In this document: one piece after another, positions 1 to 8,813 of the stretch
Numbering within the stretch: the stretch's first letter is position 1
Layout of the letters: the number at the start of each line of letters is the position of its first letter
From: Campylobacterales bacterium
GTDB taxonomy: Bacteria; Campylobacterota; Campylobacteria; Campylobacterales; QNZT01
NCBI GenBank assembly: GCA_027081145.1
Contig: JALWLB010000167.1
Coordinates: forward strand, 1-32,228
Length of the DNA stretch: 32,228 nt
Reading direction: 5' to 3'
Notes under the pieces: generated by a model
Seen by the model: only the letters and a program-made list of their open reading frames with translations
Database searches by the model: none
Told to the model about the DNA's origin: nothing
Translations under genes and position numbers: made by a program

Positions 1-75
1 ATAAAAAAAATAAAAAAAAAATAAAAACAAAATAAAAAAAAAAAATAAAACATTTAAAAAAAAAAAAAAACGATA
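1..75. repeat. Adenine-rich low-complexity tract
   Basis: Almost uninterrupted A with scattered T/C (ataaaaaaaataaaaaaaaaataaaaac...), read directly. Confidence 0.8.
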
Positions 76-158
76 ATAAAAGCAAAAGTTATGCTAAAAT
101 TTAAGATAATTTCAAAATGCCGATATTATCCTAATACTACAGGCTAAAGGGTCAATAA

Positions 159-1211
159 ATGAGATATATAATAGTTATATTTTTAACAATTACTTTTATA
201 AATGCAGCTGAGTTTTCACACAAACCATACGATAAAACAAAATCATGTAAAGAGTGTCATGATATGGGTGAAGGTAAAAAATTTGTTCATGCTCCTGTTA
301 GATCAGGAGCTTGTACATCTTGTCACTCTATTAACAAATCAAAATCAAGAAATCTCTTAAGGGCGGTCTCTGTTAGTAAAATGTGTACATTGTGTCATTA
401 TAAAAAAGCAAATATCATAAGAGCTGATAAACATGTTCATCCTCCAGTAAAAAAAGATTGCACAGGTTGTCACGACCCTCATGCTGGTGATTTTAGATTT
501 AGACTCAGAGCCGATAGTAAAAAAGATTTATGTCTTACTTGTCATATAGAGAAAAAGGAGTATATAACAAGTGTAAAAAATCAACATGGAGCAATTTTTG
601 CAAAAGATGGTGGATGTATATCTTGTCATGATCCTCATGGAACTGGTCAGCCAAAAATGATCAAAGCAAAAAGCATAAAAGATCTTTGTATAAAATGTCA
701 TAACAAAGAGCTAAAAAGAGAAGAAGATGGGAAAAAACTACTCAATGTAGCAAAACACTTAAAAGACAATCCAGACTGGCATGGACCAATTCAATGGGGA
801 GATTGTGCTTTGTGTCATAACCCTCATGGAAGTAATAATCACAGAATGCTAAAAAAACCATTTCCTGAAAAATTTTATACCTCATTTGATACAAAAAAAT
901 ATATCTGCTTTGAGTGTCATGAAACAGAAAAATTTACAAAACAATACACAACAACTGCAACAAATTTTAGAAATGAAGATAAAAACATACACTTTGTGCA
1001 TGTCAATAGAGAAAAAGGGATAACCTGTAGAGCTTGTCACGATTTTCATGCAACAAAAGATTATCCACACCATATAGCACAAAAAACAAGTTTTGGTATA
1101 TCTCAACTACCTCTTAGATATATAGAGACTCCAACAGGAGGATCATGTGCACCAGCTTGTCACATAAGAAGAGGTTATGATAGGAAAAAGGCTATTAAAA
1201 ATTTGAGATAG
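159..1211 (+). CDS. Secreted multiheme cytochrome c (doubled CXXCH family)
   Basis: N-terminal signal peptide (MRYIIVIFLTITFINAAEF). Ten CXXCH motifs (CKECH, CTSCH, CTLCH, CTGCH, CLTCH, CISCH, CIKCH, CALCH, CFECH, CRACH) plus one CX3CH (CAPACH). Confidence 0.93.
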   Translation: MRYIIVIFLTITFINAAEFSHKPYDKTKSCKECHDMGEGKKFVHAPVRSGACTSCHSINKSKSRNLLRAVSVSKMCTLCHYKKANIIRADKHVHPPVKKDCTGCHDPHAGDFRFRLRADSKKDLCLTCHIEKKEYITSVKNQHGAIFAKDGGCISCHDPHGTGQPKMIKAKSIKDLCIKCHNKELKREEDGKKLLNVAKHLKDNPDWHGPIQWGDCALCHNPHGSNNHRMLKKPFPEKFYTSFDTKKYICFECHETEKFTKQYTTTATNFRNEDKNIHFVHVNREKGITCRACHDFHATKDYPHHIAQKTSFGISQLPLRYIETPTGGSCAPACHIRRGYDRKKAIKNLR

Positions 1212-1235
1212 ATCTGTTATTAATTTAAAATATGT

Positions 1236-1421
1236 TATTATGAAACAAATCATAATGAAGCTCTACATGATTTTTAATAAAATCTCAAAAAGAAGTAAAA
1301 ATCTTGAGAGTTTCATTTCTTGTCCGATAGGGCAAAGCTTTAGTGAGAGGAATTTTTGTTGGAATTTATTTCCAACAAAAAGGAGATTATTAGGTAAAAG
1401 ATAACATAATGTTTCATAATA
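1236..1421. repeat. 12-bp terminal inverted repeats bracketing a 186-bp intergenic segment
   Basis: tattatgaaaca (1236-1247) and its exact reverse complement tgtttcataata (1410-1421). Confidence 0.55.
1353..1381. repeat. Perfect 12-bp stem / 5-nt loop hairpin
   Basis: tttttgttggaa (1353-1364), loop tttat, ttccaacaaaaa (1370-1381). Confidence 0.8.
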
Positions 1422-1714
1422 GAAAAAAAGAGTTACAAACTTTAGAAAAAGAGTATCAAAACTGTTGAATCTTTAAACTCTTGTGTGTATTTACTACTTT
1501 TCATCTTTACCTCACTTATTTATTTTTATTGTAACTAAGAATTGTTTGTATTCTTTGTTTGAATAAGTGTAGCCAGATCAAGTGCAAATGGCAAAACAGT
1601 GTAAACAAAGAACAAATACTTCATCAACTTATCAAAAAATCCAAGTTAGTCAAACATGATTTAAAAGAGAGTTTTTTGGTAGCTACTAAAAAGGAGTTTA
1701 AAAATCTCAAATAG
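1409..1714 (+). pseudogene. Possible gene relic: one reading frame with two internal stops
   Basis: Translating from ATG 1409 gives MFHNRKKELQTLEKEYQNC*IFKLLCVF...LFLL*LRIVCILCLNKCSQIKCKWQNSVNKEQILHQLIKKSKLVKHDLKESFLVATKKEFKNLK*. Family not identified. Confidence 0.25.
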
Positions 1715-1715
1715 A

Positions 1716-2495
1716 CTATTTACAAATGACATCTATCGCCTCTTTAGCTTTAAGAGATAGTGAAATTGCTCCATTTGGAACATCACTATCTCTTGGATTT
1801 ACTCTTATGAGTTTTGCATTTTTTCTTCTTGCTATATCTTCACTAAACATTCTTACAGTTGGTACACTATGTCCTGCTCCAAACTCTAAAATTGCTAAAT
1901 TGGCTTTATCTATATCATATAGCCATTGGTTCAGTTTTTGATACTGATAGTGAGTTCTATTTTCAATCCACTCCCAATCGCCAAACATCAAAATATTTGG
2001 TCTTGCAAGTGAGTTACATTTTGGACATTTTGGGTGTGAGTTTAAATTCTCATTTTTTGCACTCCAGATATCATCACAGCATCTATTGACACACTGTAGA
2101 TGGTGAATAGAGCCATGAACTTCTACAATTTTATCACTATCAAACCCTGCTTTTTGAAATTGACCATCAACATTTGAAGTAAATACAAAATATCCATACT
2201 TTTTTGAATTTGCCAACTCTAAAAGTTTATAAAAACCATCATGTGGAGTAGTATCACGATACAAAAGCAATCTATGCCCATAAAACTTCCATGCTAAATT
2301 AGGATCATCTTTGAACCATCTTGGATTTGCAAGTTCTTCAAAACTAAGCCCTAACTCTTTTGCCATAGGATAAGCTCTCCAAAAACCATCTCGTCCTCTA
2401 AAATCAGGAAGTCCACTATCCACACCCATACCAGCTCCAGCACTTATCAAGATGGCATCCGCTTTTAAAATTATCTCTTTTGCATTTTCAAACAT
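1716..2495 (-). CDS. SIR2-family NAD-dependent protein deacylase (sirtuin)
   Basis: SAGAGMGVDSGLPDFRG NAD-binding motif, TSNVDGQFQKAG, VHGSIHHLQC catalytic His, two Cys pairs (QCVNRC / CPKC), FGAGHSVPTV. Confidence 0.93.
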   Translation of the reverse strand: MFENAKEIILKADAILISAGAGMGVDSGLPDFRGRDGFWRAYPMAKELGLSFEELANPRWFKDDPNLAWKFYGHRLLLYRDTTPHDGFYKLLELANSKKYGYFVFTSNVDGQFQKAGFDSDKIVEVHGSIHHLQCVNRCCDDIWSAKNENLNSHPKCPKCNSLARPNILMFGDWEWIENRTHYQYQKLNQWLYDIDKANLAILEFGAGHSVPTVRMFSEDIARRKNAKLIRVNPRDSDVPNGAISLSLKAKEAIDVICK

Positions 2496-3393
2496 TTACA
2501 AGCCTATCTAATGTTACATCAACGCTTTTTACCAATGAATCTAAGTTATAACCACCTTCAAGCAAAAATGCTACTGGTTTATCTTTTGAAAAGTGCAAAA
2601 TTTTTTCTACCATCAAACCAAGAGCATCATAAGTTATATTTGAAGTTGAAATCATCTCATCTTTCATCAAATCATATCCAGCAGAGACAAGCACTATATC
2701 AAAATCAAAATCTTTTGGAAGCCTATCAAAAAAGCTCAAAAACTCAATATCACCTATATAATCATGATAAGCGATATTTTGTGTAAAACCCTTACCTTTG
2801 CCTTTGCCAATTTCATCATCAGCTCCACTAAAATATGGGTAATTGTTTTTTTCATGTACACTAAAAAAATAGACACTATCATCTTCATAAAAGATATTTT
2901 GCGTACCATTTCCATGATGTACATCAAAATCTATTATCAAAACTTTTTTGTATCCAGCATCTTGTGCATATCTTGCCATGAGAGCTATATTGTTAAAGAT
3001 ACAAAACCCCTGCCCTGTAATAATCTCTGCATGATGACCAGGTGGGCGAAGATTTAAAAAAGCTCTTTTTATAGTTTTGTTTTTAAATAGTTCAATCGCA
3101 TTTTTTGTTGAAGTTGCTGCTTTTAAAGCTACATGATAACTATCACTTGAGAGTATAGTATCACTACTCATAATTTGTGTGATACCATTTTCAAAAGCCT
3201 CTTCTACCCAATTGACATAACCGATATCATGTATCTTATAAAGATCCTCTTTTGCTCCTATCGTTGTAGGAATTTTAAAAAGATCATATTTTTGCTCTAC
3301 AAGATTATTTATAAATTTGACTCGATTTTTATTCTCTATATGTTTGCCGCTATCATGTAGCTCAAAATCACTATCATACATATATCCAACCAT
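2488..3393 (-). CDS. Histone deacetylase / AcuC-family (arginase-fold, Zn-dependent) deacetylase
   Basis: LRPPGHHAE, IIDFDVHHGNGTQ, VSAGYD, LEGGYN motifs. ATG preceded by aggagg. Confidence 0.93.
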   Translation of the reverse strand: MVGYMYDSDFELHDSGKHIENKNRVKFINNLVEQKYDLFKIPTTIGAKEDLYKIHDIGYVNWVEEAFENGITQIMSSDTILSSDSYHVALKAATSTKNAIELFKNKTIKRAFLNLRPPGHHAEIITGQGFCIFNNIALMARYAQDAGYKKVLIIDFDVHHGNGTQNIFYEDDSVYFFSVHEKNNYPYFSGADDEIGKGKGKGFTQNIAYHDYIGDIEFLSFFDRLPKDFDFDIVLVSAGYDLMKDEMISTSNITYDALGLMVEKILHFSKDKPVAFLLEGGYNLDSLVKSVDVTLDRLVNV

Positions 3394-3430
3394 AGCAACC
3401 TCCTAAAACTTAGGTATGCTATGATTATAT

Positions 3431-4249
3431 CTACGCAGTCTGAAAAATCTCTTCTATAAGCTCATTAAATCTTTTTGGATTTAGATTGTAGTGTTGAGCT
3501 AACTTTAAACTTTGTTCTATATTTGATTGGATATCAAATTTTTGTGTTGGTATGAGTGTTTTTACAACTTTTAAAGCTTGTGCAAAAGCTTGTATATCTT
3601 CATCTGCATTTTGAGGATTGTGTAAATTTCTTATAGCCTCATACATATTTTCATCAAAATTCCACTCTTCAAAAAGTATTGCACTTACCTCTTCGTTTGT
3701 TATATTAAAAACTTGAGTTTCTAACTCTTTTAACTCTTCAAGAGTCGATAATTTATCTACATGAGCTTTAAACTCTTCTATTTTATTGTGCTCTTTTAAT
3801 ATACTTGATAAAACAACTTTGCCAACTTCCATCAAAAAAGATGTTAGTGCCAACACTTCAAGCATAGATCTTTTGTTTTTAAACCATTGCAACATAAAAG
3901 CATTTTGTTTTTCAGTGATATTTATGAACTCTTTGGCACTAAGTCCATAAGGAGAGAGATCAAGATCAAGTTTTTTTTGCAAAAAAGAGGAAAACGCAAA
4001 CCCTTTAACACTCTCCATACCAAAAATCGAAACAGCTTGAGAGATACCCCTAATCTCACGGCTAAAACCATATAGTGGACTATTTGCCGCCTTTAGTATA
4101 TTTGCAACGATCATAGGATCACTCTCTATAGCATTTACTAAATCTTTGATTGAACTATTTTCATCGTTACAAACTGCAACCACTTTTGAAACAGTATCAT
4201 CAAGCGGTGGAAAAGCTTTTACTTTTTCAAGGATCATCTCTCTTGTCAT
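3431..4249 (-). CDS. HDOD domain protein
   Basis: FPPLDDTVSKVVAVCNDENSSIKDLVNAIESDPMIVANILKAANSPLYGFSREIRGISQAVSIFGMESV is typical of the HDOD fold. Confidence 0.9.
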   Translation of the reverse strand: MTREMILEKVKAFPPLDDTVSKVVAVCNDENSSIKDLVNAIESDPMIVANILKAANSPLYGFSREIRGISQAVSIFGMESVKGFAFSSFLQKKLDLDLSPYGLSAKEFINITEKQNAFMLQWFKNKRSMLEVLALTSFLMEVGKVVLSSILKEHNKIEEFKAHVDKLSTLEELKELETQVFNITNEEVSAILFEEWNFDENMYEAIRNLHNPQNADEDIQAFAQALKVVKTLIPTQKFDIQSNIEQSLKLAQHYNLNPKRFNELIEEIFQTA

Positions 4250-4340
4250 CTTTTTTCCTTATTAATTTTTAAATTGTTTTGGTTTGGTCTATTATCGACA
4301 TTTTAAGAAAAATTTTTATGAAATTTGTGTATCATATATC

Positions 4341-4622
4341 ATGTATAATATTTTAACCTTTATTTTTGTTATTGTTATCTTTGGCGGTTTGGTTTGGGCT
4401 TATTTTTATTATCTAAAAGAAAAAGCTGGAAAATTACAACTTATAGAACAGGGAATTTGTCCAGAGTGTAGAGAAAAAACTATAGAAGTTGCTGATCAAA
4501 AAGGTGGAGGATGTAGTGGTGTTAATTTAGTGCAATTTGAGTGCACAAACTGTAATTACACAGATAGTTTCTCTATAGGTGGTGGTAGTTCATGTTGTAG
4601 TGGAGACTCTTGTAAACGCTAA
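4341..4622 (+). CDS. Small membrane-anchored zinc-ribbon protein with Cys-rich tail
   Basis: The ORF begins at 4284, but the internal ATG at 4341 directly precedes the TM helix [28 protein letters not shown] and CTNC pairs, C-terminus [14 protein letters not shown]. Confidence 0.7.
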   Translation: MYNILTFIFVIVIFGGLVWAYFYYLKEKAGKLQLIEQGICPECREKTIEVADQKGGGCSGVNLVQFECTNCNYTDSFSIGGGSSCCSGDSCKR

Positions 4623-5461
4623 TCTATTAAAGAATAAAGCAGTTTAATCTCTTGCTCCCAAATGGTATCATCAATAGTCTCTAAAATTAGAGGGATATCA
4701 TCCATCCTTTTATCATTCATGATATATTTAAACGCTTCTAACCCGATCTTGCCAACTCCAATACTCTCATGTCTATCAACTCTTGAGCCAAGATCCGGTT
4801 TGGAATCATTTAGATGCATCCCTTTTAAATACTTAAATCCTACAATTTCTTCAAATTTATCCCATGTTTTTGTATAAGCTTCATAGTCTCTCAAATCATA
4901 CCCCGAAGTAAATGCATGACAGGTATCTATACAGACTCCAACTCGATCTTTATCTATAGAGTTGTTTATCAAATATCCCAAATGCTCAAACTTATAACCC
5001 AAGTTACTACCTTGTCCTGCTGTATTTTCTATAACGAGAATTACATCTTTTGTGATCTCTAATGTTTTATTCATAGACTCTACAATCAAATCTAAACACT
5101 CTTGCTCACCAATAAGCTTTAAATGACTACCGGGATGGAAGTTTAACTTATCAAGTCCTAATTGCTCACATCTTTGTACTTCATCTATAAAAGCATTAAG
5201 AGATTTTTCTCGTTTTAGACTATCTGGATGACCAAGATTTATAAGATAGCTATCATGTGGCAATATATGTTTTGGCTCTATTTCTACTTCATTTAAGTTT
5301 TGTTTAAACTTTTCTATGCTCTCTTTATCGAGAGGCTTTGCATTCCATTGTCTTTGATTTTTTGTAAATATAGCAAACGCTTTTGCACCGATTTTTTGAG
5401 CATTTAAAGGAGCATTAAAAACTCCACCAGCTATACTTACATGAGCACCAACATATTTCAC
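4619..5461 (-). CDS. nfo: Deoxyribonuclease IV (AP endonuclease, TIM-barrel)
   Basis: [74 protein letters not shown]. Confidence 0.97.
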   Translation of the reverse strand: MKYVGAHVSIAGGVFNAPLNAQKIGAKAFAIFTKNQRQWNAKPLDKESIEKFKQNLNEVEIEPKHILPHDSYLINLGHPDSLKREKSLNAFIDEVQRCEQLGLDKLNFHPGSHLKLIGEQECLDLIVESMNKTLEITKDVILVIENTAGQGSNLGYKFEHLGYLINNSIDKDRVGVCIDTCHAFTSGYDLRDYEAYTKTWDKFEEIVGFKYLKGMHLNDSKPDLGSRVDRHESIGVGKIGLEAFKYIMNDKRMDDIPLILETIDDTIWEQEIKLLYSLID

Positions 5462-5943
5462 TATTTAAGTCCTGTTATTTTAATTATGATTTTATTTTTT
5501 TTATCTTTAAAATAGATATTTTCTTTATCAACTTTATACTTTATATTGTACCATTTGCTACTAAGAGTTTGCATAAATCCATTTTGATTTTTTTCTAAGT
5601 TTTTACCACCAAATATAGGTTTTTTATTTAGAATATTTTCTATCAAATCATCTGGATAGTATGGGCTTAAGTGAGTTTGATTAAAACTTTGTTTAGAATT
5701 ACACATCTTGTTTAAACATACATTATCTGAAACTTTTAACTCTAAAATTGGCACACCCATGGCAAAAATTTGTAAATCTGTTTTGTTTGGAGATTGGTTT
5801 AAAAATCCTGTATCTGCAAACGCTATTTTTTTAGTTTTAAATACAACTTTACAACTTTTTGAAACTGTAGGCACTTGATTAATAGTTTTAGTCGCACAGC
5901 TACTTAAAAAAATTACTAAAATTGCTATAAATATATTTTTCAT
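5461..5943 (-). CDS. Hypothetical lipoprotein
   Basis: Lipoprotein signal [19 protein letters not shown]. Stop overlaps the nfo start. Confidence 0.65.
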   Translation of the reverse strand: MKNIFIAILVIFLSSCATKTINQVPTVSKSCKVVFKTKKIAFADTGFLNQSPNKTDLQIFAMGVPILELKVSDNVCLNKMCNSKQSFNQTHLSPYYPDDLIENILNKKPIFGGKNLEKNQNGFMQTLSSKWYNIKYKVDKENIYFKDKKNKIIIKITGLK

Positions 5944-6056
5944 TGACCTACTCCATTATCTTTTTTTAAGTATAGTAAAATTAACTTTAAACTATTTAAA
6001 AAAATTAAAGTTTTTTTTAACTCTTTCAGTGTATTATTTTAACTAAGGAGATAGTA

Positions 6057-7253
6057 ATGAAAAAGATACTAATTGGTGCACTTTTGGCTTCATCTTTGCT
6101 TTATGGAGCAAAGGGAGAGAAACCTTACTCATTTGGAGCAATTTTAGGAGTTACCTCTATAAAAAATACAGGTGGCTTAGATGGATTGCATCTACAAGAA
6201 AAAACTATAGGGTTTAATTTTTTGATGAATGCATATGATAATATCAAGCCAAGATTTGATATCGAATATACCTCTTTAGATCTTAACGCTTCTCAACCTG
6301 ACTCACTTTTAAGAATCTCTTTAAATGCTATATATGAATTTTCAACCTTATACAGAATCTATCCATATCTTATAGCTGGAGCTGGATTTGAAAGAGTTGA
6401 TAATAAGACAAAAACTTTTAGTTCTCTTCCTTTTATGCAAGGTGGTGCAGGATTGAAATATAATATAAAAAACTCTATGGCAATAAATCTTGAAATGAAA
6501 GCACTTAGTGTTATTGGTGGAGATAAAGATGAAAAAAATGAAGCAATACTCACAGCTGGTCTATCGATACCATTTGGCAAAATTAAAACACCACAGCCAA
6601 AACAGAAACCTATAATCGATAGTGATGGCGATGGAGTTATGGATGAGCTTGATAAGTGTCCAGATACTCCTATTGGTATCACAGTTGATGGATCTGGTTG
6701 TCCTTTACCTGAACCAAAAGTAACAGTGATCGAAAAAAAGATAGAAGTACCTATACCTATGTCGCTTGATAATAGAGAGTGTCCAGTTAAAACAGACAAA
6801 CCTGATCGCGATCGTGATGGTGTTGAAGATAGTATAGATCAATGCCCAAATACTTTATGCGATTTTAATGTTGATAGCAAGGGTTGTCCAATAAAAGCTA
6901 TACTAAGAATACATTTTGAAACTGATAAAGCTGACATTACGCCATATTCGAGACCGTTAGTTAAAAAATTTGCAGACTTTTTGCTTAAAAACAAAGGTAG
7001 TCAAGTACTTATTACAGGTCATACAGATTGGAGAGGAAGTAACTACTATAACATGGTTTTATCTAAAAAAAGAGCTGAGAGTGTGAGAAAAGCACTAATT
7101 GAGTATGGAGTTAGCCCATCCAGACTAGAAACTGCTGGTAAAGGCGAAGAAGAGCCAATAGCTACAAATAAAACTGAAGAGGGAATGGCACAAAATAGAA
7201 GGATCGAAGTAACCTTGAGTTATCCAGGATATCAAAAAGTGGGGGAAGAGTAA
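6057..7253 (+). CDS. OmpA-family outer membrane protein (beta-barrel, TSP type-3 repeats, OmpA peptidoglycan-binding domain)
   Basis: Signal peptide, barrel region, DSDGDGVMDELDKCPDTP and DRDRDGVEDSIDQCPNT repeats, C-terminal ILRIHFETDKADITPYSRPLV...ITGHTDWRGSNYYNMVLSKKRAESVRKAL. RBS aaggag upstream. Confidence 0.94.
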   Translation: MKKILIGALLASSLLYGAKGEKPYSFGAILGVTSIKNTGGLDGLHLQEKTIGFNFLMNAYDNIKPRFDIEYTSLDLNASQPDSLLRISLNAIYEFSTLYRIYPYLIAGAGFERVDNKTKTFSSLPFMQGGAGLKYNIKNSMAINLEMKALSVIGGDKDEKNEAILTAGLSIPFGKIKTPQPKQKPIIDSDGDGVMDELDKCPDTPIGITVDGSGCPLPEPKVTVIEKKIEVPIPMSLDNRECPVKTDKPDRDRDGVEDSIDQCPNTLCDFNVDSKGCPIKAILRIHFETDKADITPYSRPLVKKFADFLLKNKGSQVLITGHTDWRGSNYYNMVLSKKRAESVRKALIEYGVSPSRLETAGKGEEEPIATNKTEEGMAQNRRIEVTLSYPGYQKVGEE

Positions 7254-8782
7254 TGAAAATAAAACTCAAGAGAGTATTAATATCAACAGCGACAAGTATC
7301 TATCTACTATCTTTTAGTGGATGTCTTGATGATAGAGCATTTTTAGGCACTCGTACAAATATAGCCGAAACTGGAATAGATACTGGAATAGATAGTGATG
7401 GAGATGGATTGAGCAACAAACAAGAAGAGAAACTTGGCACTAATCCAAATAACTCTGATAGTGATGGTGATGGAGTAAATGATGGAGTTGAAGTTGGAAT
7501 TAATGATGATGGAAGTTACAAGATAGATAATCCTGCAAATACAAATCATGATGATAGTCCAGATGTAATCGATGCTCTTGATCCAAAAAATGACTCTGAT
7601 AATGATGGATTGACAAATGCAGAGGAAAAGAAGTATGGAACTAAGCCTCTAGAAGCTGATAGTGATAGTGATGGTTTGCTTGATGGAGAAGAAGTTAATA
7701 TTTTAAACACAAATCCTATAAACAAAGATAGTGATAACGATGGTGTTGAGGATGGAATAGAGGTTGGATTTGATGGAGAGGGAGAGAATAAAGTATATCA
7801 TGTAAACAATCCTGCAAATACAAATCATGATGATGATCCAGATCTAATCGATGCTCTTGACCCTTTGAATGATAGTGATGGAGATAAAAGACCAAATCTT
7901 TACGAAATCGACTCTCAGAAAAGAAAAGATGCAGGCTATTTGGTTGATTTTAATGAAACTACAGATCCTTTGGATGAGAGTGATTATTATCCATGGATAA
8001 CTGAGGTTGAACCTGGTAAAACTATGATTGATAATGGTTTTGTTTATATTCCTGGTGGTTTTGATGTGGATGATGATGGAGATGATGAGAGTGGTTTTTG
8101 GATGGCTCAGTATGAGGCTAGAGCTAATGGTGCAACAACCATAACGATTGATAATTTGAGTAATTTTATTAAAGAAAACTTTATCTCTATAAATACTACT
8201 GATATATTGGTTTACAAAAGTAGTGCTCCTGGTCTTTCTGGAGAACCTTTATACACTCCTATTTATAGCCAAAATGGCACTGAGGCTATGACAGGCATGT
8301 ATGGATATGAAGCTGCTGCACTAATAGCTCAAAATCAAATAGATAGAGGCTTAAAAACTACTCTTCCTTCAAATAAACAATACTCTCATGTAGTAGCTAT
8401 ATTAAATAATAATAATGAGGTACAAAATAGCTATGATGTAAATGTACCAGCTAGTTATAAAGGAGAAATATTTGAGATTGATAGCGGTATTTTAGAATTT
8501 ACAAAAAACTTAGTAAAACTTAGTGATTTTGATGAGCAAAACCCTCCAAGCTGGTGGAGAGTAGAAAAAGTATTTTATAATGATAGCGATAAAGCTGCCG
8601 CTAGTACAAATACTTTAATAAATGAAGACTCTGGTGCGGGTAAAGAGCAAGATCCTTTTGCTGTGATTTTAGAAGGGGATAAAGACTCATCTGGAAAGTT
8701 TATGGTTGATTTAACTTATGGAGTAACTTTTGGTGAAAAAGGAAAAATCGGCTTTAGGGCTGCGAGTGATTATTTAAAATAG
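7253..8782 (+). CDS. TSP type-3 repeat lipoprotein with C-terminal formylglycine-generating-enzyme/C-type-lectin-like domain
   Basis: Lipobox LLSFSGC, many DSDGDG/DSDNDG repeats, then GFVYIPGGF...ESGFWMAQYEA...LPSNKQYSHV...KIGFRAA, resembling the FGE-sulfatase/CLec pattern. Starts inside the ompA stop (TAATG). Confidence 0.75.
   Translation: MKIKLKRVLISTATSIYLLSFSGCLDDRAFLGTRTNIAETGIDTGIDSDGDGLSNKQEEKLGTNPNNSDSDGDGVNDGVEVGINDDGSYKIDNPANTNHDDSPDVIDALDPKNDSDNDGLTNAEEKKYGTKPLEADSDSDGLLDGEEVNILNTNPINKDSDNDGVEDGIEVGFDGEGENKVYHVNNPANTNHDDDPDLIDALDPLNDSDGDKRPNLYEIDSQKRKDAGYLVDFNETTDPLDESDYYPWITEVEPGKTMIDNGFVYIPGGFDVDDDGDDESGFWMAQYEARANGATTITIDNLSNFIKENFISINTTDILVYKSSAPGLSGEPLYTPIYSQNGTEAMTGMYGYEAAALIAQNQIDRGLKTTLPSNKQYSHVVAILNNNNEVQNSYDVNVPASYKGEIFEIDSGILEFTKNLVKLSDFDEQNPPSWWRVEKVFYNDSDKAAASTNTLINEDSGAGKEQDPFAVILEGDKDSSGKFMVDLTYGVTFGEKGKIGFRAASDYLK
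7529..7863 (+). repeat. Internal direct repeat, period 279 bp (93 codons)
   Basis: 7529-7584 and 7808-7863 match at about 52 of 56 positions (aatcctgcaaatacaaatcatgatga...ccagat.taatcgatgctcttga.cc). Confidence 0.8.
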
Positions 8783-8784
8783 AC

Positions 8785-8808
8785 AAAAGGCTCTTATGAG
8801 CCTTTTTT
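8785..8808. terminator. Bidirectional rho-independent terminator
   Basis: aaaaggctc-ttat-gagcctttttt between convergent genes, with T-tracts usable on both strands. Confidence 0.85.
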
Positions 8809-8813
8809 ATTAT

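Noticed and set aside
1321-1352. tccgatagggcaaagctttagtgagagg as a c-di-GMP-type riboswitch fragment
   Set aside because: Only the short gggcaaagc string is reminiscent; the second conserved half and paired stems could not be found.
6359-6799. 146-aa minus-strand ORF inside the OmpA gene
   Set aside because: Antisense shadow of a well-supported OmpA-family CDS; low-complexity Ser/Ile-rich product and no motif.
7253-8782. Diversity-generating retroelement target (CLec-like variable protein)
   Set aside because: No reverse transcriptase, template repeat or accessory gene is visible in the window.
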